Positions 8,566-17,465 are shown, counted from the stretch's first letter. The stretch is DNA of 64,000 nt from Nocardia nova SH22a (GCF_000523235.1 NZ_CP006850.1:5022001-5086000); one strand, 5' to 3'. The notes: generated from the sequence alone by a model not told the origin. Numbers and translations are program-made.

Positions 8566-9534
8566 TCAGATACCGAACAGGGCGCGATCCGCGTCGGGAA
8601 TCCAGCAGCCCGAGGCGACGGTGCGGTCGTAGCTGGTGCGGAAATGCTCGATCAGATGCGGTAGTCCGGGATGCGGATTGCCGCCCGACCACAGCAGTGC
8701 GTGCGGATACGCCGGGGTCGGGTCCACGATCGGCAGCCTTCGGATGTGCGGATGCCACGGATTGCGGAAATGATCGCTGCTGATCGTGCACAGCGTGGTG
8801 GACTCGGCGATGAGTTCGACCATCGCGGTGATGCCGTCCGGCCGGGGTCGCGGGCCTTTCTCCCGGGGCGTGGTGTCGACGGTGACACCACAGTGGTCAC
8901 TCAGCTCGCGGTAGTAGTCCGCCCACTCCGAGGGCACGCCCGCGCCAGGAATCCAGACCGTCAGCTCACCGAGCTCGGCGAGGGACACCGCCGACCTGCC
9001 CGCCAGGCGATGGTGGCGCCCGACGAGCAGATGCGCGGGGTCCAGATAGGCGGGTGCGGCCTCGATGGTCGCGGGCAGCGGACGCGGCCCACCGTGCGCG
9101 CGGGCGAACGCGGCGTCGGCGCGACCGTGGACGACCATGTCCCGCGAGGTCTCGAAAACATTGGAGATGACGATCTCGGTATCGGAGTCGCTGCTGTGGT
9201 CGAGGTAGAACCGCATCCGCTCCATGACACCGTCACGCTCGCCCAGCACCGCCACCCGCAGCGGGCGCGGTGTGTCGTGCACCGCCGCCACCGCCGCATC
9301 GGCCACGGCCAGTAGCGAACGCGCGTGCGGAACGAATCGCGATCCGGCCGCGGTCACGGCGATTCCGGCGGGCACCCGATCGAACAACGCCGTACCCAGG
9401 TGTGATTCGAGTTTGGCGATGCGCTTGGACACCGCCTGCTGACTGATGCCGAGCACATCGGCGGCATGGCTGAACTGCTGCTCGTCCACCGCGGCCACGA
9501 ACGCCCGCACCGCGGCCAGATCCAGATCCGCCAT
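8566..9534 (-). CDS. LysR family transcriptional regulator
   Basis: Regulator of 322 residues with an N-terminal winged helix (VRAFVAAVDEQQFSHAADVLGISQQAVSKRIAKLESHLG, about residues 8-46) and a LysR-type effector domain (PLRVAVLGERDGVMERMRF onward). ATG 9534 is chosen because GGAGG lies 4 nt upstream and the protein then starts MADLDLAAVRAF. The longer open frame from 9576 has no such signal. No divergent partner is present: pdxS lies upstream on the same strand behind a hairpin terminator. Its target is therefore unknown. Confidence 0.87.
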   Translation of the reverse strand: MADLDLAAVRAFVAAVDEQQFSHAADVLGISQQAVSKRIAKLESHLGTALFDRVPAGIAVTAAGSRFVPHARSLLAVADAAVAAVHDTPRPLRVAVLGERDGVMERMRFYLDHSSDSDTEIVISNVFETSRDMVVHGRADAAFARAHGGPRPLPATIEAAPAYLDPAHLLVGRHHRLAGRSAVSLAELGELTVWIPGAGVPSEWADYYRELSDHCGVTVDTTPREKGPRPRPDGITAMVELIAESTTLCTISSDHFRNPWHPHIRRLPIVDPTPAYPHALLWSGGNPHPGLPHLIEHFRTSYDRTVASGCWIPDADRALFGI

Positions 9535-9580
9535 CACACCTCCGTCGACGACCATGGGCCGTCCATGATTCCGCACGAGA

Positions 9581-9613
9581 ACGCCGGGCTGCCCGAATCG
9601 GGCAACCCGGCGT
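9581..9613. terminator. Hairpin terminator downstream of pdxS
   Basis: Two nested perfect stems, ACGCCGGG/CCCGGCGT (9581-9588, 9606-9613) and GCCCG/CGGGC (9591-9595, 9599-9603), with small internal loops and a 3-nt apical loop. It starts 34 bp beyond the pdxS stop and separates pdxS from the next lysR gene. There is no strong T tract. Confidence 0.65.
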
Positions 9614-9647
9614 GAATTCTTGCCGCGCAGTTACTTCCGCGAAGCGA

Positions 9648-10550
9648 TCACCAGCCGCGCTCGGCCAGGCGGTGCGGCTCCGGGATCTCCTCGACGTTGA
9701 TGCCGACCATGGCCTCACCCAGGCCGCGCGACACCTTCGCCAGCACGTCCGGATCGTCGTGGAAGGTGGTGGCCTTGACGATGGCGGCGGCGCGCTCGGC
9801 CGGGTTGCCGGACTTGAAGATGCCCGAGCCGACGAAGACGCCCTCGGCGCCGAGCTGCATCATCATCGCGGCGTCGGCGGGGGTGGCGATACCACCGGCG
9901 GTGAACAGCACCACGGGGAGCTTGCCGGTCTCGGCGATCTCGCGGACCAGTTCGTAGGGGGCCTGCAGTTCCTTGGCGGCGACGAACAGTTCGTCTTCGG
10001 GCAGCGACTGCAGGTGGCGGATCTCGCCGCGGATCTTGCGCATGTGGGTGGTGGCGTTGGACACGTCACCGGTACCGGCCTCGCCCTTGGAGCGGATCAT
10101 CGCCGCACCCTCGGTGATGCGGCGCAGCGCCTCGCCCAGGTTGGTGGCGCCACAGACGAAGGGCACGGTGAACTGCCACTTGTCGATGTGGTTGGTGTAG
10201 TCGGCGGGGGTCAGCACCTCCGACTCGTCGATGTAGTCCACGCCGAGGCTCTGCAGGATCTGCGCCTCGACGAAATGGCCGATGCGGGCCTTGGCCATGA
10301 CCGGGATGGACACGGCGTTGACGATGCCGTCGATCAGATCCGGATCGCTCATGCGGGCGACGCCACCCTGGGCGCGGATATCGGCGGGCACGCGCTCGAG
10401 CGCCATGACCGCGACCGCACCGGCGTCCTCGGCGATCTTGGCCTGATCGGCGGTGACGACGTCCATGATCACCCCGCCCTTGAGCATCTCGGCCATACCG
10501 CGCTTCACGCGGGCGGTGCCGGTCGTCGAGGTGGTGTCGGGCGTTGTCAC
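9648..10550 (-). CDS. pdxS: Pyridoxal 5'-phosphate synthase, PdxS subunit
   Basis: Synthase subunit that condenses ribose 5-phosphate (or ribulose 5-phosphate), glyceraldehyde 3-phosphate and ammonia from PdxT into PLP, as a dodecameric TIM barrel. The 300 residues show GGVIMDVV (catalytic Asp), [12 protein letters not shown] and [12 protein letters not shown] (the two active-site lysines), and the phosphate loop [15 protein letters not shown] 10550 is preferred to the upstream TTG because AGGAG sits 7 nt before it. The gene is separated from pdxT by lysR, the kinase-like gene, the transporter and tesB. Confidence 0.96.
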   Translation of the reverse strand: MTTPDTTSTTGTARVKRGMAEMLKGGVIMDVVTADQAKIAEDAGAVAVMALERVPADIRAQGGVARMSDPDLIDGIVNAVSIPVMAKARIGHFVEAQILQSLGVDYIDESEVLTPADYTNHIDKWQFTVPFVCGATNLGEALRRITEGAAMIRSKGEAGTGDVSNATTHMRKIRGEIRHLQSLPEDELFVAAKELQAPYELVREIAETGKLPVVLFTAGGIATPADAAMMMQLGAEGVFVGSGIFKSGNPAERAAAIVKATTFHDDPDVLAKVSRGLGEAMVGINVEEIPEPHRLAERGW

Positions 10551-10612
10551 GGGCAAACTCCTGATTATCGGGGATTCGTTCGATAGGGCATCGCTGCGTG
10601 CGAACCCCCACG

Positions 10613-10618
10613 ATTCTA
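10613..10618 (-). promoter_or_regulatory. Possible pdxS -10 element
   Basis: TAGAAT on the minus strand, within the context GCATAGAATCG, matches the actinobacterial -10 TANNNT and would give a leader of about 55 nt before the pdxS GTG. No convincing -35 is visible at 17-18 bp. Confidence 0.4.
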
Positions 10619-10801
10619 TGCGCCCCGATCAGGCCACTTCATAGCCAGTCCGACAGCACTGGACTGGTCGCCCCGATCCGCCCGCGCCGGCACCGGCGGC
10701 CCGTCCGCCGCTACACCGGCGCTACGGCGGGGACGTCCGGCCCGGAGGTGAGCACGGCCGTCGCGCGGTGAACGCCGATCGGCCGAGCCCCTTCCCGCCG
10801 G

Positions 10802-10900
10802 TCAGAGCGGGCCGACGACGAACAGTTGCGACCAGTAGGTCGCCGCCTGCTCACCGAGATACGGCAGCAGGAAGTCGTACAGCAGATAGGACTTTTGCAT
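10802..10900 (-). CDS. 32-residue hydrophobic peptide of unknown function
   Basis: Unrecognised. ATG at 10900 is preceded by GGAGGTGA, a near-perfect complement of the 16S rRNA 3' end, with about 8-10 nt spacing. The product begins MQKSYLLYDF, has a central LLPYLGEQAA, and ends SQLFVVGPL before TGA. It is aromatic and Leu rich, with four Tyr, one Trp and two Phe, and only weakly amphipathic. Codons are mostly G/C-ending, as in neighbouring genes. A -10-like TAGGGT lies at 10959-10964 and a 7-bp stem-loop sits just before the ribosome site, so it looks like an independent transcription unit between pdxS and the alk regulator. It could be a small membrane peptide, a leader peptide or a peptide precursor; none of these can be chosen from sequence. 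Confidence 0.65.
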   Translation of the reverse strand: MQKSYLLYDFLLPYLGEQAATYWSQLFVVGPL

Positions 10901-10916
10901 CCGATATTCACCTCCA

Positions 10917-10942
10917 CACACCGGTTCGCCTGATTCGGTGTG
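10917..10942 (-). promoter_or_regulatory. Stem-loop in the leader of the 32-residue peptide gene
   Basis: CACACCG (10917-10923) and CGGTGTG (10936-10942) are perfect inverted arms with a 12-nt spacer. On the transcript the hairpin ends directly upstream of the GGAGG at 10911-10915. It could tune initiation or stabilise the mRNA; this is inference from position. Confidence 0.45.
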
Positions 10943-11075
10943 CGGCAAACCGGTTTCGACCCTAACCGATGGTGACGTATCACACAGCACGAATCGGGCG
11001 CCGATGCCGCGCGTTCCCGGTCGTGTCAGCGAAAGACACTGCCGGTCAACACTTTCGGCATATTTCGCGCCGGTC

Positions 11076-11690
11076 TCAGTCGCGCGTCAGGAGCGGTTCG
11101 AACAACCCGACCGCGACCACCCGGATCTGCGCCATCGCCGCTTCGACCGGCCCGGTCGGCTGGAACAGGTGGCTCAACGCAAGGCGCACAACGGTTTCCG
11201 CGACCGGAGCCAGCTCATCGTCGGTCACGCCCGCCAGTTCGTACTGCGCGCGGATCGCGGCGGTCACCGCGGCGACCGCGCGGCCCAGAACCGGCTCCGG
11301 CTCGGTCATCAGGGCGGGCAGCAGTGCGGTATCGGGCGCCGAGCGGCCCGACAGCACCGCTTTGAGCAGCATATTGTCCGAGCCGGTGCGCAGGGTGAAC
11401 TCGATCGCGGCCAGAACCCCGGCGATCACATCGTCGGCATGGGCCGCCAGATTCTCGGCGATGCCGACGAGGAAGACGTCCACTTCGTTCGCGATGACGA
11501 CGTCGGCGAGGTCTTGTTTGGTCCCGATCTCCTTGTAGAGCACCGGACGACTGACCCCGACCTCCTTGGCCACTCGCGACATGTTCACCGCACCCCACCC
11601 CTCGGTGACCAGCAGACGGCGGGCGGTGTCGATGACCCGTTCGCGCAACAGCAGGCGCATCTCGGACTGGAAGTTCGGCGCGGTAGCCAT
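11076..11690 (-). CDS. TetR family regulator of the alkane hydroxylase cluster
   Basis: A 204-residue TetR-type repressor with an N-terminal helix-turn-helix at about residues 18-62 (RERVIDTARRLLVTEGWGAVNMSRVAKEVGVSRPVLYKEIGTK) and a ligand-binding C-terminal domain. It diverges from alkB, whereas in Rhodococcus and Mycobacterium a comparable alk-cluster TetR gene usually follows the rubredoxins. A 19-bp inverted repeat at 11762-11780, over the expected alkB transcription start, is its likely operator. Fatty acids or acyl-CoA are plausible ligands by analogy. ATG 11690 is the only good start. Confidence 0.85.
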   Translation of the reverse strand: MATAPNFQSEMRLLLRERVIDTARRLLVTEGWGAVNMSRVAKEVGVSRPVLYKEIGTKQDLADVVIANEVDVFLVGIAENLAAHADDVIAGVLAAIEFTLRTGSDNMLLKAVLSGRSAPDTALLPALMTEPEPVLGRAVAAVTAAIRAQYELAGVTDDELAPVAETVVRLALSHLFQPTGPVEAAMAQIRVVAVGLFEPLLTRD

Positions 11691-11728
11691 GACCTCGATC
11701 GTACATGATCACCGAAAACGTTCGACTG

Positions 11729-11757
11729 TTGACAACTACGGATTATGTGTATTCAAT
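11729..11757 (+). promoter_or_regulatory. alkB promoter
   Basis: A perfect -35 TTGACA (11729-11734) is followed after 15-17 bp by TATTCA/TTCAAT (11750-11757), within a locally AT-rich stretch that is unusual in this window. Transcription would start near 11764, inside the downstream palindrome. Confidence 0.6.
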
Positions 11758-11761
11758 GAGA

Positions 11762-11780
11762 ACACTTCTTCGAAAAGTGT
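11762..11780. promoter_or_regulatory. Probable TetR operator at the alkB start site
   Basis: Inverted repeat ACACTT-N7-AAGTGT lies directly after the alkB promoter and 72 bp from the divergent tetR start. A repressor bound here would block alkB transcription. The pairing with this TetR is inferred from adjacency. Confidence 0.6.
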
Positions 11781-11885
11781 AAATAGATCGAGGTGGACGA
11801 CGTACTCGGCCCCGAGACCCGCTTCCTCGCACATCACCACCCGTTCCGCCGCGCGTTCCCGCGCACCGTCCGTAAGGAGAATCCG

Positions 11886-13109
11886 GTGACCACATCCCGA
11901 ACCGGCGAGCCGACCCGGTCGGCCGTGCCGCAGTGGCACGACCGCAAGCGCTATCTGTGGCTGTTCGGCCTCGTCCCGCCGACCGCGGTCCTGCTGGCCG
12001 CGGGGCTGGTGTGGCTGTTCAATCGGCTCGGCTGGCACGACGCGGCGCCGGTGTGGTGGTGGATCGGGCCGTTGCTGCTCTATGTACTGCTGCCGACGCT
12101 GGATCGCTTCTTCGGGCCGGACGGCCAGAATCCACCCGACGAGGTGATGGAACAGCTCGAGAACGATCGCTACTACCGCTACTGCGTGTACGCCTACATC
12201 CCGTTCCAGCTGATCAGCCTGGTGTTCGCCTGCTACCTGTGGTCGGCGTCGGATCTGTCGTGGCTGGGCATCGACGGCGGACTGGGCCTGGTGTCGAAGA
12301 TCGGGCTCGCGCTGAGCATCGGCACCATGGGCGGCGTCGGGATCAACACCGCGCACGAACTCGGCCACAAGAAGGACGAACTGGAGCGGTGGCTGTCGAA
12401 GATCACCCTCGCGCAGACGTTCTACGGCCACTTCTACATCGAGCACAATCGCGGCCACCACGTGCGGGTGGCGACGCCGGAGGATCCGGCGAGTTCGCGC
12501 CTGGGCGAATCGTTCTGGACCTTCCTGCCGCGCAGTGTGTGGGGCAGCCTGCGCTCGTCCTGGTCGCTCGAACGGACCCGGTTACAGCGGATGGGCAAGC
12601 GACCGTGGACGATTCACAACGATGTGCTCAACGCGTGGCTGATGTCGGTGGTGCTGTGGGGTGCGCTGGCCGCGATCTTCGGGCCGATCGTGCTGCCGTT
12701 CCTGGTGTTGCAGGCGGTGTACGGGTTCTCGCTGCTGGAGACGGTCAACTATCTCGAGCACTACGGTCTGCTGCGGCAGCGCACCGCGGCCGGGCGCTAC
12801 GAACGCTGCACCCCCGAGCACAGCTGGAACTCCGACCACATCGTCACCAACATCTTCCTGTACCACCTGCAGCGGCACAGCGATCATCACGCCAATCCCA
12901 CCCGGCGCTACCAGATTCTGCGCAGTATGGACGGTGCGCCGAATCTGCCCAGCGGCTACGCCAGCATGATCACCGTCGCCTACTTCCCGCCGCTGTGGCG
13001 CCGCGTCATGGACCGCCGGGTGCTGGCCCACTACGGCGGTGACATCACCCGCGCCAATATCCAGCCCGGTAAACGCGACCGTGTCCTCGCGAAGCTCGGA
13101 GCCCGCTGA
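11886..13109 (+). CDS. alkB: Alkane 1-monooxygenase
   Basis: Membrane-bound non-haem diiron hydroxylase that oxidises the terminal methyl of medium-chain alkanes to 1-alkanols, using electrons from rubredoxin. The 407 residues contain six membrane segments and all histidine boxes: HELGHKKDELE, EHNRGHHV, LQRHSDHHA, and the AlkB signature NYLEHYGL. GTG 11886 is chosen because AGGAG lies 6 nt upstream; the longer ATG at 11793 would place the promoter region inside the gene. It overlaps the first rubredoxin gene by one base (TGATG). Confidence 0.97.
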   Translation: MTTSRTGEPTRSAVPQWHDRKRYLWLFGLVPPTAVLLAAGLVWLFNRLGWHDAAPVWWWIGPLLLYVLLPTLDRFFGPDGQNPPDEVMEQLENDRYYRYCVYAYIPFQLISLVFACYLWSASDLSWLGIDGGLGLVSKIGLALSIGTMGGVGINTAHELGHKKDELERWLSKITLAQTFYGHFYIEHNRGHHVRVATPEDPASSRLGESFWTFLPRSVWGSLRSSWSLERTRLQRMGKRPWTIHNDVLNAWLMSVVLWGALAAIFGPIVLPFLVLQAVYGFSLLETVNYLEHYGLLRQRTAAGRYERCTPEHSWNSDHIVTNIFLYHLQRHSDHHANPTRRYQILRSMDGAPNLPSGYASMITVAYFPPLWRRVMDRRVLAHYGGDITRANIQPGKRDRVLAKLGAR

Positions 13110-13294
13110 TGTCCCGATACCTGTGTCCCATCTGCGATTTCGTCTACGACGAGACCGAAGGCGCACCGCGCGAGGGCTTTCCGGCGGGTACCGCGTGGTC
13201 GGCGATCCCCGACGACTGGTGCTGCCCCGACTGCGGCGTCCGCGAGAAACCCGACTTCGAACCGCTCGACCCGGCTACGACGAAAGGATCCTGA
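13109..13294 (+). CDS. Rubredoxin, AlkG1-like
   Basis: Small Fe(Cys)4 electron carrier of 61 residues with [10 protein letters not shown] and CCPDCG. After the second CxxCG an extra Arg-containing stretch ([10 protein letters not shown]) matches the AlkG1 class described for alkane hydroxylase clusters, which in published complementation tests could not replace the electron-donating AlkG2 class. It is translationally coupled to alkB. Its separate job (assembly, another acceptor) is not known. Confidence 0.93.
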   Translation: MSRYLCPICDFVYDETEGAPREGFPAGTAWSAIPDDWCCPDCGVREKPDFEPLDPATTKGS

Positions 13295-13295
13295 C

Positions 13296-13478
13296 ATGAC
13301 CGACTACAAGCTGTTCCGTTGCGTGCAATGCGGTTTCGAATACGACGAGGCGCTCGGCTGGCCCGAGGACGGCATCGAACCCGGCACCCGCTGGGACGAC
13401 ATCCCCGACGACTGGTCGTGCCCCGATTGCGGTGCGGCCAAGGCCGATTTCGAGATGGTCGAGGTCAGTCGCGCATGA
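13296..13478 (+). CDS. Rubredoxin, AlkG2-like electron donor to AlkB
   Basis: Second rubredoxin, 60 residues, with [10 protein letters not shown] and [16 protein letters not shown]. It lacks the insertion seen in the first copy and so fits the AlkG2 class that passes electrons from rubredoxin reductase to AlkB. ATG 13296 follows the previous stop by one base, with AAAGGAT upstream as ribosome site. Its 3' end overlaps the reductase start (ATGA). Confidence 0.94.
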   Translation: MTDYKLFRCVQCGFEYDEALGWPEDGIEPGTRWDDIPDDWSCPDCGAAKADFEMVEVSRA

Positions 13479-14707
13479 CCGGCCGCATCGTCATCGCCGG
13501 TGCGGGAGTGGCCGGAGCCACCGCGGCCCGCACCCTGCGCACCGAGGGTTACACCGGTGAGATCGTCGTCTTCGGCGCCGAGGCGCACCTGCCCTACCGG
13601 CGGCCGATGGTCTCCAAGGAACTGCTGGCGGGCACCGCGAACGAGCGACGCCTGCTGCTCGAATCGGCGCAATCGTGGGCCGGGCTCGACATCGAGTTGC
13701 GCCGCGCCACCACCGTGACCGAGATCGACGTCGACGGCGGCCGGGTGCACACGGCCGACGGCGCCACCCTCGGCTACGACGCCCTGATCCTCGCCACCGG
13801 CGCGCACGCGCGGCAACTGCCCGGACCCGAGTTCGGCGCCTTCACCCTGCGCGGCGCGGCCGATGTCGAGCCGCTGCGCACGGCGATACTCGACGGCGGC
13901 TCGATCCTGATCGTCGGCGGCGGGCTGGTCGGATGTGAGGTCGCGGCCACCGCGCGCGGGCTGGGCGCGCAGGTGGAGATCGTGCATGCCGGACAGGCTC
14001 CCCTGGAGCGTGTCGTCCCGCCCGTCGTCGGCGAGCACTGCCGAAAGCTGCACGCGGACAACGGAGTAGTCATCCACGACGCGGTGGTACTGGACCGCAT
14101 CGACAACGCGGACGGCGGAATCCGTGCCGTCGCCGCCGACGGGCGGCAGTGGTCGGCCGCCGCCACCCTGATCGCCATCGGTTCCGAACCGGATACGGAA
14201 CTGGCACGCCGCGCGGGCCTCGCGGTCGGTGACGGCATCCTCGTCGACGAGCGCCACACCACCTCGGCGCCGAACATCTTCGCCGCCGGTGACGCCGCCG
14301 CGGTCTACGACCCCGACGGTGGCGTCCACATCCGCGCCGAGCAATGGAACAGCGCCCAGGCCCACGGTGTCACCGTCGCGAAATCTGTCCTGGGACAAGA
14401 TATTCCGCGAGCCGAGGCCAGCTGGGGCTGGACCACCCAGTACGGCACCACCATCCAGTTCGCGGGCCGCTCGGACCCCGCCGACGAGATCATCCTGCGC
14501 ACCGGCGACGACCCGGATCGCCTGGTGGCGCTGGCTGTACGCGCGGGCCGTGTGACAGCGGCAGCTGCGGTGGCGAGTCCCGCCGACCTCCGCGCCGCCC
14601 GATCCCTCATCGCCACACGAACCACCCACGACCACGAAACCTGGGCGAACCCCGCCATCACTCTCGCCGAACTCGCCGCGACAGCGGAACCGATCGCCCA
14701 CCATTGA
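13475..14707 (+). CDS. Rubredoxin reductase (FAD/NADH)
   Basis: Pyridine nucleotide-disulfide oxidoreductase family flavoprotein, 410 residues, that reduces rubredoxin with NAD(P)H. It shows the FAD-binding [11 protein letters not shown] at residues 8-18, the NADH-binding [12 protein letters not shown] in the middle, and the FAD motif FAAGDAAAV near residue 270. ATG 13475 overlaps the rubredoxin stop by 4 bp; the long upstream extension of the frame reads through the rubredoxin gene and is not real. It is the last gene of the alkB-rub-rub-red unit, giving a complete electron chain. Confidence 0.93.
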   Translation: MTGRIVIAGAGVAGATAARTLRTEGYTGEIVVFGAEAHLPYRRPMVSKELLAGTANERRLLLESAQSWAGLDIELRRATTVTEIDVDGGRVHTADGATLGYDALILATGAHARQLPGPEFGAFTLRGAADVEPLRTAILDGGSILIVGGGLVGCEVAATARGLGAQVEIVHAGQAPLERVVPPVVGEHCRKLHADNGVVIHDAVVLDRIDNADGGIRAVAADGRQWSAAATLIAIGSEPDTELARRAGLAVGDGILVDERHTTSAPNIFAAGDAAAVYDPDGGVHIRAEQWNSAQAHGVTVAKSVLGQDIPRAEASWGWTTQYGTTIQFAGRSDPADEIILRTGDDPDRLVALAVRAGRVTAAAAVASPADLRAARSLIATRTTHDHETWANPAITLAELAATAEPIAHH

Positions 14708-15297
14708 GTTCCGTCGCCGACCACCGTCATGTCGATATAGACACGGGCGGTTGACGTCGGCTGCAGCACGACCCCGCTGCGCACCGCCCGAATCCCTCGG
14801 CTCACTCGACGAACCGGCCACCCAGTGGAACCGTCGGCCACCCCCGGAGTGTGATGCCGCCGGGGTGGGAGTCGCCCCAGGTCGGGGCCTGTCGCCGGGG
14901 TGCCCCAGCCCGTCGAATGCGCGGCCGCGGTGGAATCGGATATCGGCCGCCACCGAGCGCTGAGCCGCCGGGCAGTGGGTCGGACCCGGAAATCGACTGG
15001 CGCCGGTTCGGTCCGACCGGGGCGCGATGCGTCCGGCACCCGATGCAGTGAGACTTCATCGACGCCCGATATCCGGTTCCGCCGCGACACACGCCGCCCG
15101 GATCCGGTCCGAACGGGCCCGATCGGCACTCTGCCGTAACCGCCCTCGGACCAGCATCGACGGACCGGATACAGAAATCAGTGTTCTACGACGGGAATCG
15201 GCTCGTGGCGAAAGCACTCCCGCCGTCGCACTCCCGGCGGGCGACGACGTTCGGCACGATCCGCTCGAGCGGTGGTGCCAGGCATCGACTCCAGTTC
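14708..15297. other. 590-bp gap between rubredoxin reductase and NUDIX gene
   Basis: The two flanking genes are convergent. No open frame here has a ribosome site, conserved motif or neighbour-like codon use. The only structure seen is a 9-bp perfect inverted repeat GGTCGGACC/GGTCCGACC (14978-14986, 15010-15018) that could be a terminator. The sequence may be decayed coding DNA at the edge of the alk insertion. Confidence 0.5.
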
Positions 15298-16344
15298 TCA
15301 GCGAATGGACCGTACTTCGGGCTCGGCGTCCGACCCCGCCGTCGCGATGGCCTCGCCGAGCAGTCCGTCCAGGTGGTACGGATAGACCTGCTCGCCCAGG
15401 GTGTCCAGTTCGGCGATGTCCGGTGGGCGGCACCAGCGGTAGGCGGTGACGCAGCGGCGCTCCCACACCGTGGGGTCGGCGGGTTTCGGGTCGAACCAGC
15501 GGACGCGGGCGACGAAGAACAGTTCCTCCGAGCGGATCAGCTCACCGTTGAACGGGAACACCGCGACCCGGCGCCAGATGGGCCCGCGCAGCAGGGTGGA
15601 GTCCAGGGCGAAACCGGTTTCCTCCCACACCTCGCGCACCGCCGCGGTGCGCAGCGTCTCGCCGGGTTCGATGCCGCCGCCGACGGTGAACCAGAACGGC
15701 GAATCCGGGGTCATCGGATCGTGGCCGCGCATCAGCAGCACCCGATCCTCCTCGTCGAGCAGCACCACCCGCGCCGAGGTGCGCACGGTGTCGACCTCGA
15801 GGCCGGTGGTGGCGGCCGGGGTGACCCGCTCGGCGATCTCGAAATAGGTGGGCAGCGGCGCGGTACCGCCGAGATGCAGCAGCCGCACCGGACGCCGGGT
15901 GCGCAGGGCGAGGGTGTCGCGCACGGCGTCGTTGTGGAAGCGGCGCGCGATCAGCACTCGCGCCTCGGCATCGGCGAGTTCGGCCACCAGTTGCGGGCGC
16001 AATGTCGTGATGTCCACCGAGGACAGGGCCGCGGCGAGCTGATTCTCGGCGGTCTCGCGGTCGGACCAGTCCGCGCGTTCGGCCCGGTCGGCGAGGGTGG
16101 TGAGCCGTTTGGCCTGATCGGCGGCCGCCGAATCCGACATCGGCCCGGCCATCGAGATCGCCACCGTGCGGGCCACCACCGCGCGCCGCGACAGCGCCGA
16201 CTCCAGCGCGTCGCGGGCCTGGTCACCGCGCACGTGCAGACGGTCCAGGCGGTTGGCGGTGGAGTAGGCCCAGATACCGATCGCGATGACGACAGCCGCG
16301 ATCAGCGCGAGGACCAGCACGGTCGTCGCGGAGAAGGTGATCAT
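15298..16344 (-). CDS. Membrane-anchored LemA-like/NUDIX hydrolase
   Basis: A 348-residue protein with one N-terminal membrane helix (residues 5-27), a LemA-like helical region (NRLDRLHVRGDQARDALESALSRRAVVART, about 31-60) and a C-terminal NUDIX domain. The Nudix box GGIEPGETLRTAAVREVWEETGF spans about 223-245 with all catalytic Glu/Arg residues. Such enzymes cleave nucleoside diphosphates linked to other groups; the substrate here is unknown. ATG 16344 overlaps the pimA stop (ATGA), so it is translated with the PIM genes. A NUDIX gene directly after pimA is a common mycobacterial/nocardial arrangement. Confidence 0.87.
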   Translation of the reverse strand: MITFSATTVLVLALIAAVVIAIGIWAYSTANRLDRLHVRGDQARDALESALSRRAVVARTVAISMAGPMSDSAAADQAKRLTTLADRAERADWSDRETAENQLAAALSSVDITTLRPQLVAELADAEARVLIARRFHNDAVRDTLALRTRRPVRLLHLGGTAPLPTYFEIAERVTPAATTGLEVDTVRTSARVVLLDEEDRVLLMRGHDPMTPDSPFWFTVGGGIEPGETLRTAAVREVWEETGFALDSTLLRGPIWRRVAVFPFNGELIRSEELFFVARVRWFDPKPADPTVWERRCVTAYRWCRPPDIAELDTLGEQVYPYHLDGLLGEAIATAGSDAEPEVRSIR

Positions 16345-17465
16345 CCAGCGGTCCTCACCCGGGCGTCGCCGACGGTCACCGTCTCGTACACCCGCAGAAT
16401 CTGTTCGGCCACGACCGGCCAATCATATTCGCCCACCACCTGATCCGCCGTCCGCACCTGGGCGTCGCGGCGGTCGCCGTCGGTGAGCAGCACGTCGATC
16501 GCGCGGGCGAGCGCGGCCGAATCCCCCACCGGCACCAGCGATCCCGCGGTGCCGTCGCGCAGCACCCGGCGGAAGGCGTCCAATTCGCTTGCCACCACGG
16601 CGGTTCCGGCCGCCATCGCCTCCACGAGCACGATGCCGAAACTCTCGCCGCCGAGGTTCGGCGCGCAGTACACGTCCGCGCTGCGCATGGCCGACGCCTT
16701 CTCCTCGTCCGACACCTGGCCGAGAAAGCGCAGATGGCGCGCGTGTTCGCCCGCCTCGCGCCGCAGCCGGTCCTCGTCACCGCGGCCGACGATCAGGATC
16801 TCGAGCTCCGGGTGCCGCTTCACCAGCCGCGGCAGCGCACCGAGCAGGACCGCCATGCCCTTGCGGGGCTCGTCGTAGCGGCCCAGGAACAGCACCGTGC
16901 CGCCCGCGCGCGGATAGCCTTCCAGCAGAGGCGCGTTCGCGAACGCCGGAACGTCGACTCCGTTCGGAATCTCGACCGCGTCGCTGCCCAGCGCCTCCAC
17001 CTGCCAGCGCCGCGCCAGCTCCGAGACGGCGATCCGGCCGCTGATCTTCTCGTGATACGGCCGCAGTACGCCCTGGAACGTGGCCAGCACCAGCGACCGC
17101 GTGGTCGAGGTGTGGAAGGTGGCCACGATGGGCCCCTCGGCGACCTTCAACGCCAGCATCGAGATACTCGGGGCGTTGGGTTCGTGGACGTGCAGGACGT
17201 CGAAGTCGCTGTCGGCGATCCAGCGCCGCAACCGGGTGTAGGCGGTCGGTCCGAACGACAGCCGCGCCACCGACCCGTTGTAGGGAATCGCGACGGCCTT
17301 ACCGGCCGACACCGCGAATTCCGGTAGCTCGGTGTCGTCGGAGGCGGGCGCGAGCACGCTGACCTTGTGGCCGCGCTCGATCAGGACCTGCGCCAATTCG
17401 ACGACATGGGACTGCACACCACCCGGCACATCGAACGAGTACGGGCAGACCATGCCGATTCTCAT
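16341..17465 (-). CDS. pimA: Phosphatidyl-myo-inositol mannosyltransferase
   Basis: GT4-family enzyme that adds the first mannose from GDP-mannose to phosphatidylinositol at the inner face of the membrane, starting PIM, LM and LAM synthesis. The 374 residues begin MRIGMVCPYSFDVPGGVQSHV (acceptor-binding loop). They contain HVHEPNAPS, FLGRYDEPRKGM (GDP-binding) and the EX7E motif in GESFGIVLVEAMAAG. ATG 17465 overlaps the patA stop by 4 bp, giving tight coupling with patA-pgsA upstream and the NUDIX gene downstream. Confidence 0.96.
   Translation of the reverse strand: MRIGMVCPYSFDVPGGVQSHVVELAQVLIERGHKVSVLAPASDDTELPEFAVSAGKAVAIPYNGSVARLSFGPTAYTRLRRWIADSDFDVLHVHEPNAPSISMLALKVAEGPIVATFHTSTTRSLVLATFQGVLRPYHEKISGRIAVSELARRWQVEALGSDAVEIPNGVDVPAFANAPLLEGYPRAGGTVLFLGRYDEPRKGMAVLLGALPRLVKRHPELEILIVGRGDEDRLRREAGEHARHLRFLGQVSDEEKASAMRSADVYCAPNLGGESFGIVLVEAMAAGTAVVASELDAFRRVLRDGTAGSLVPVGDSAALARAIDVLLTDGDRRDAQVRTADQVVGEYDWPVVAEQILRVYETVTVGDARVRTAG

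Noticed and set aside
14978..15018. Inverted repeat GGTCGGACC/GGTCCGACC as an insertion-element end
   Set aside because: No transposase, target duplication or partner repeat is present. At most it is a terminator for the convergent genes.
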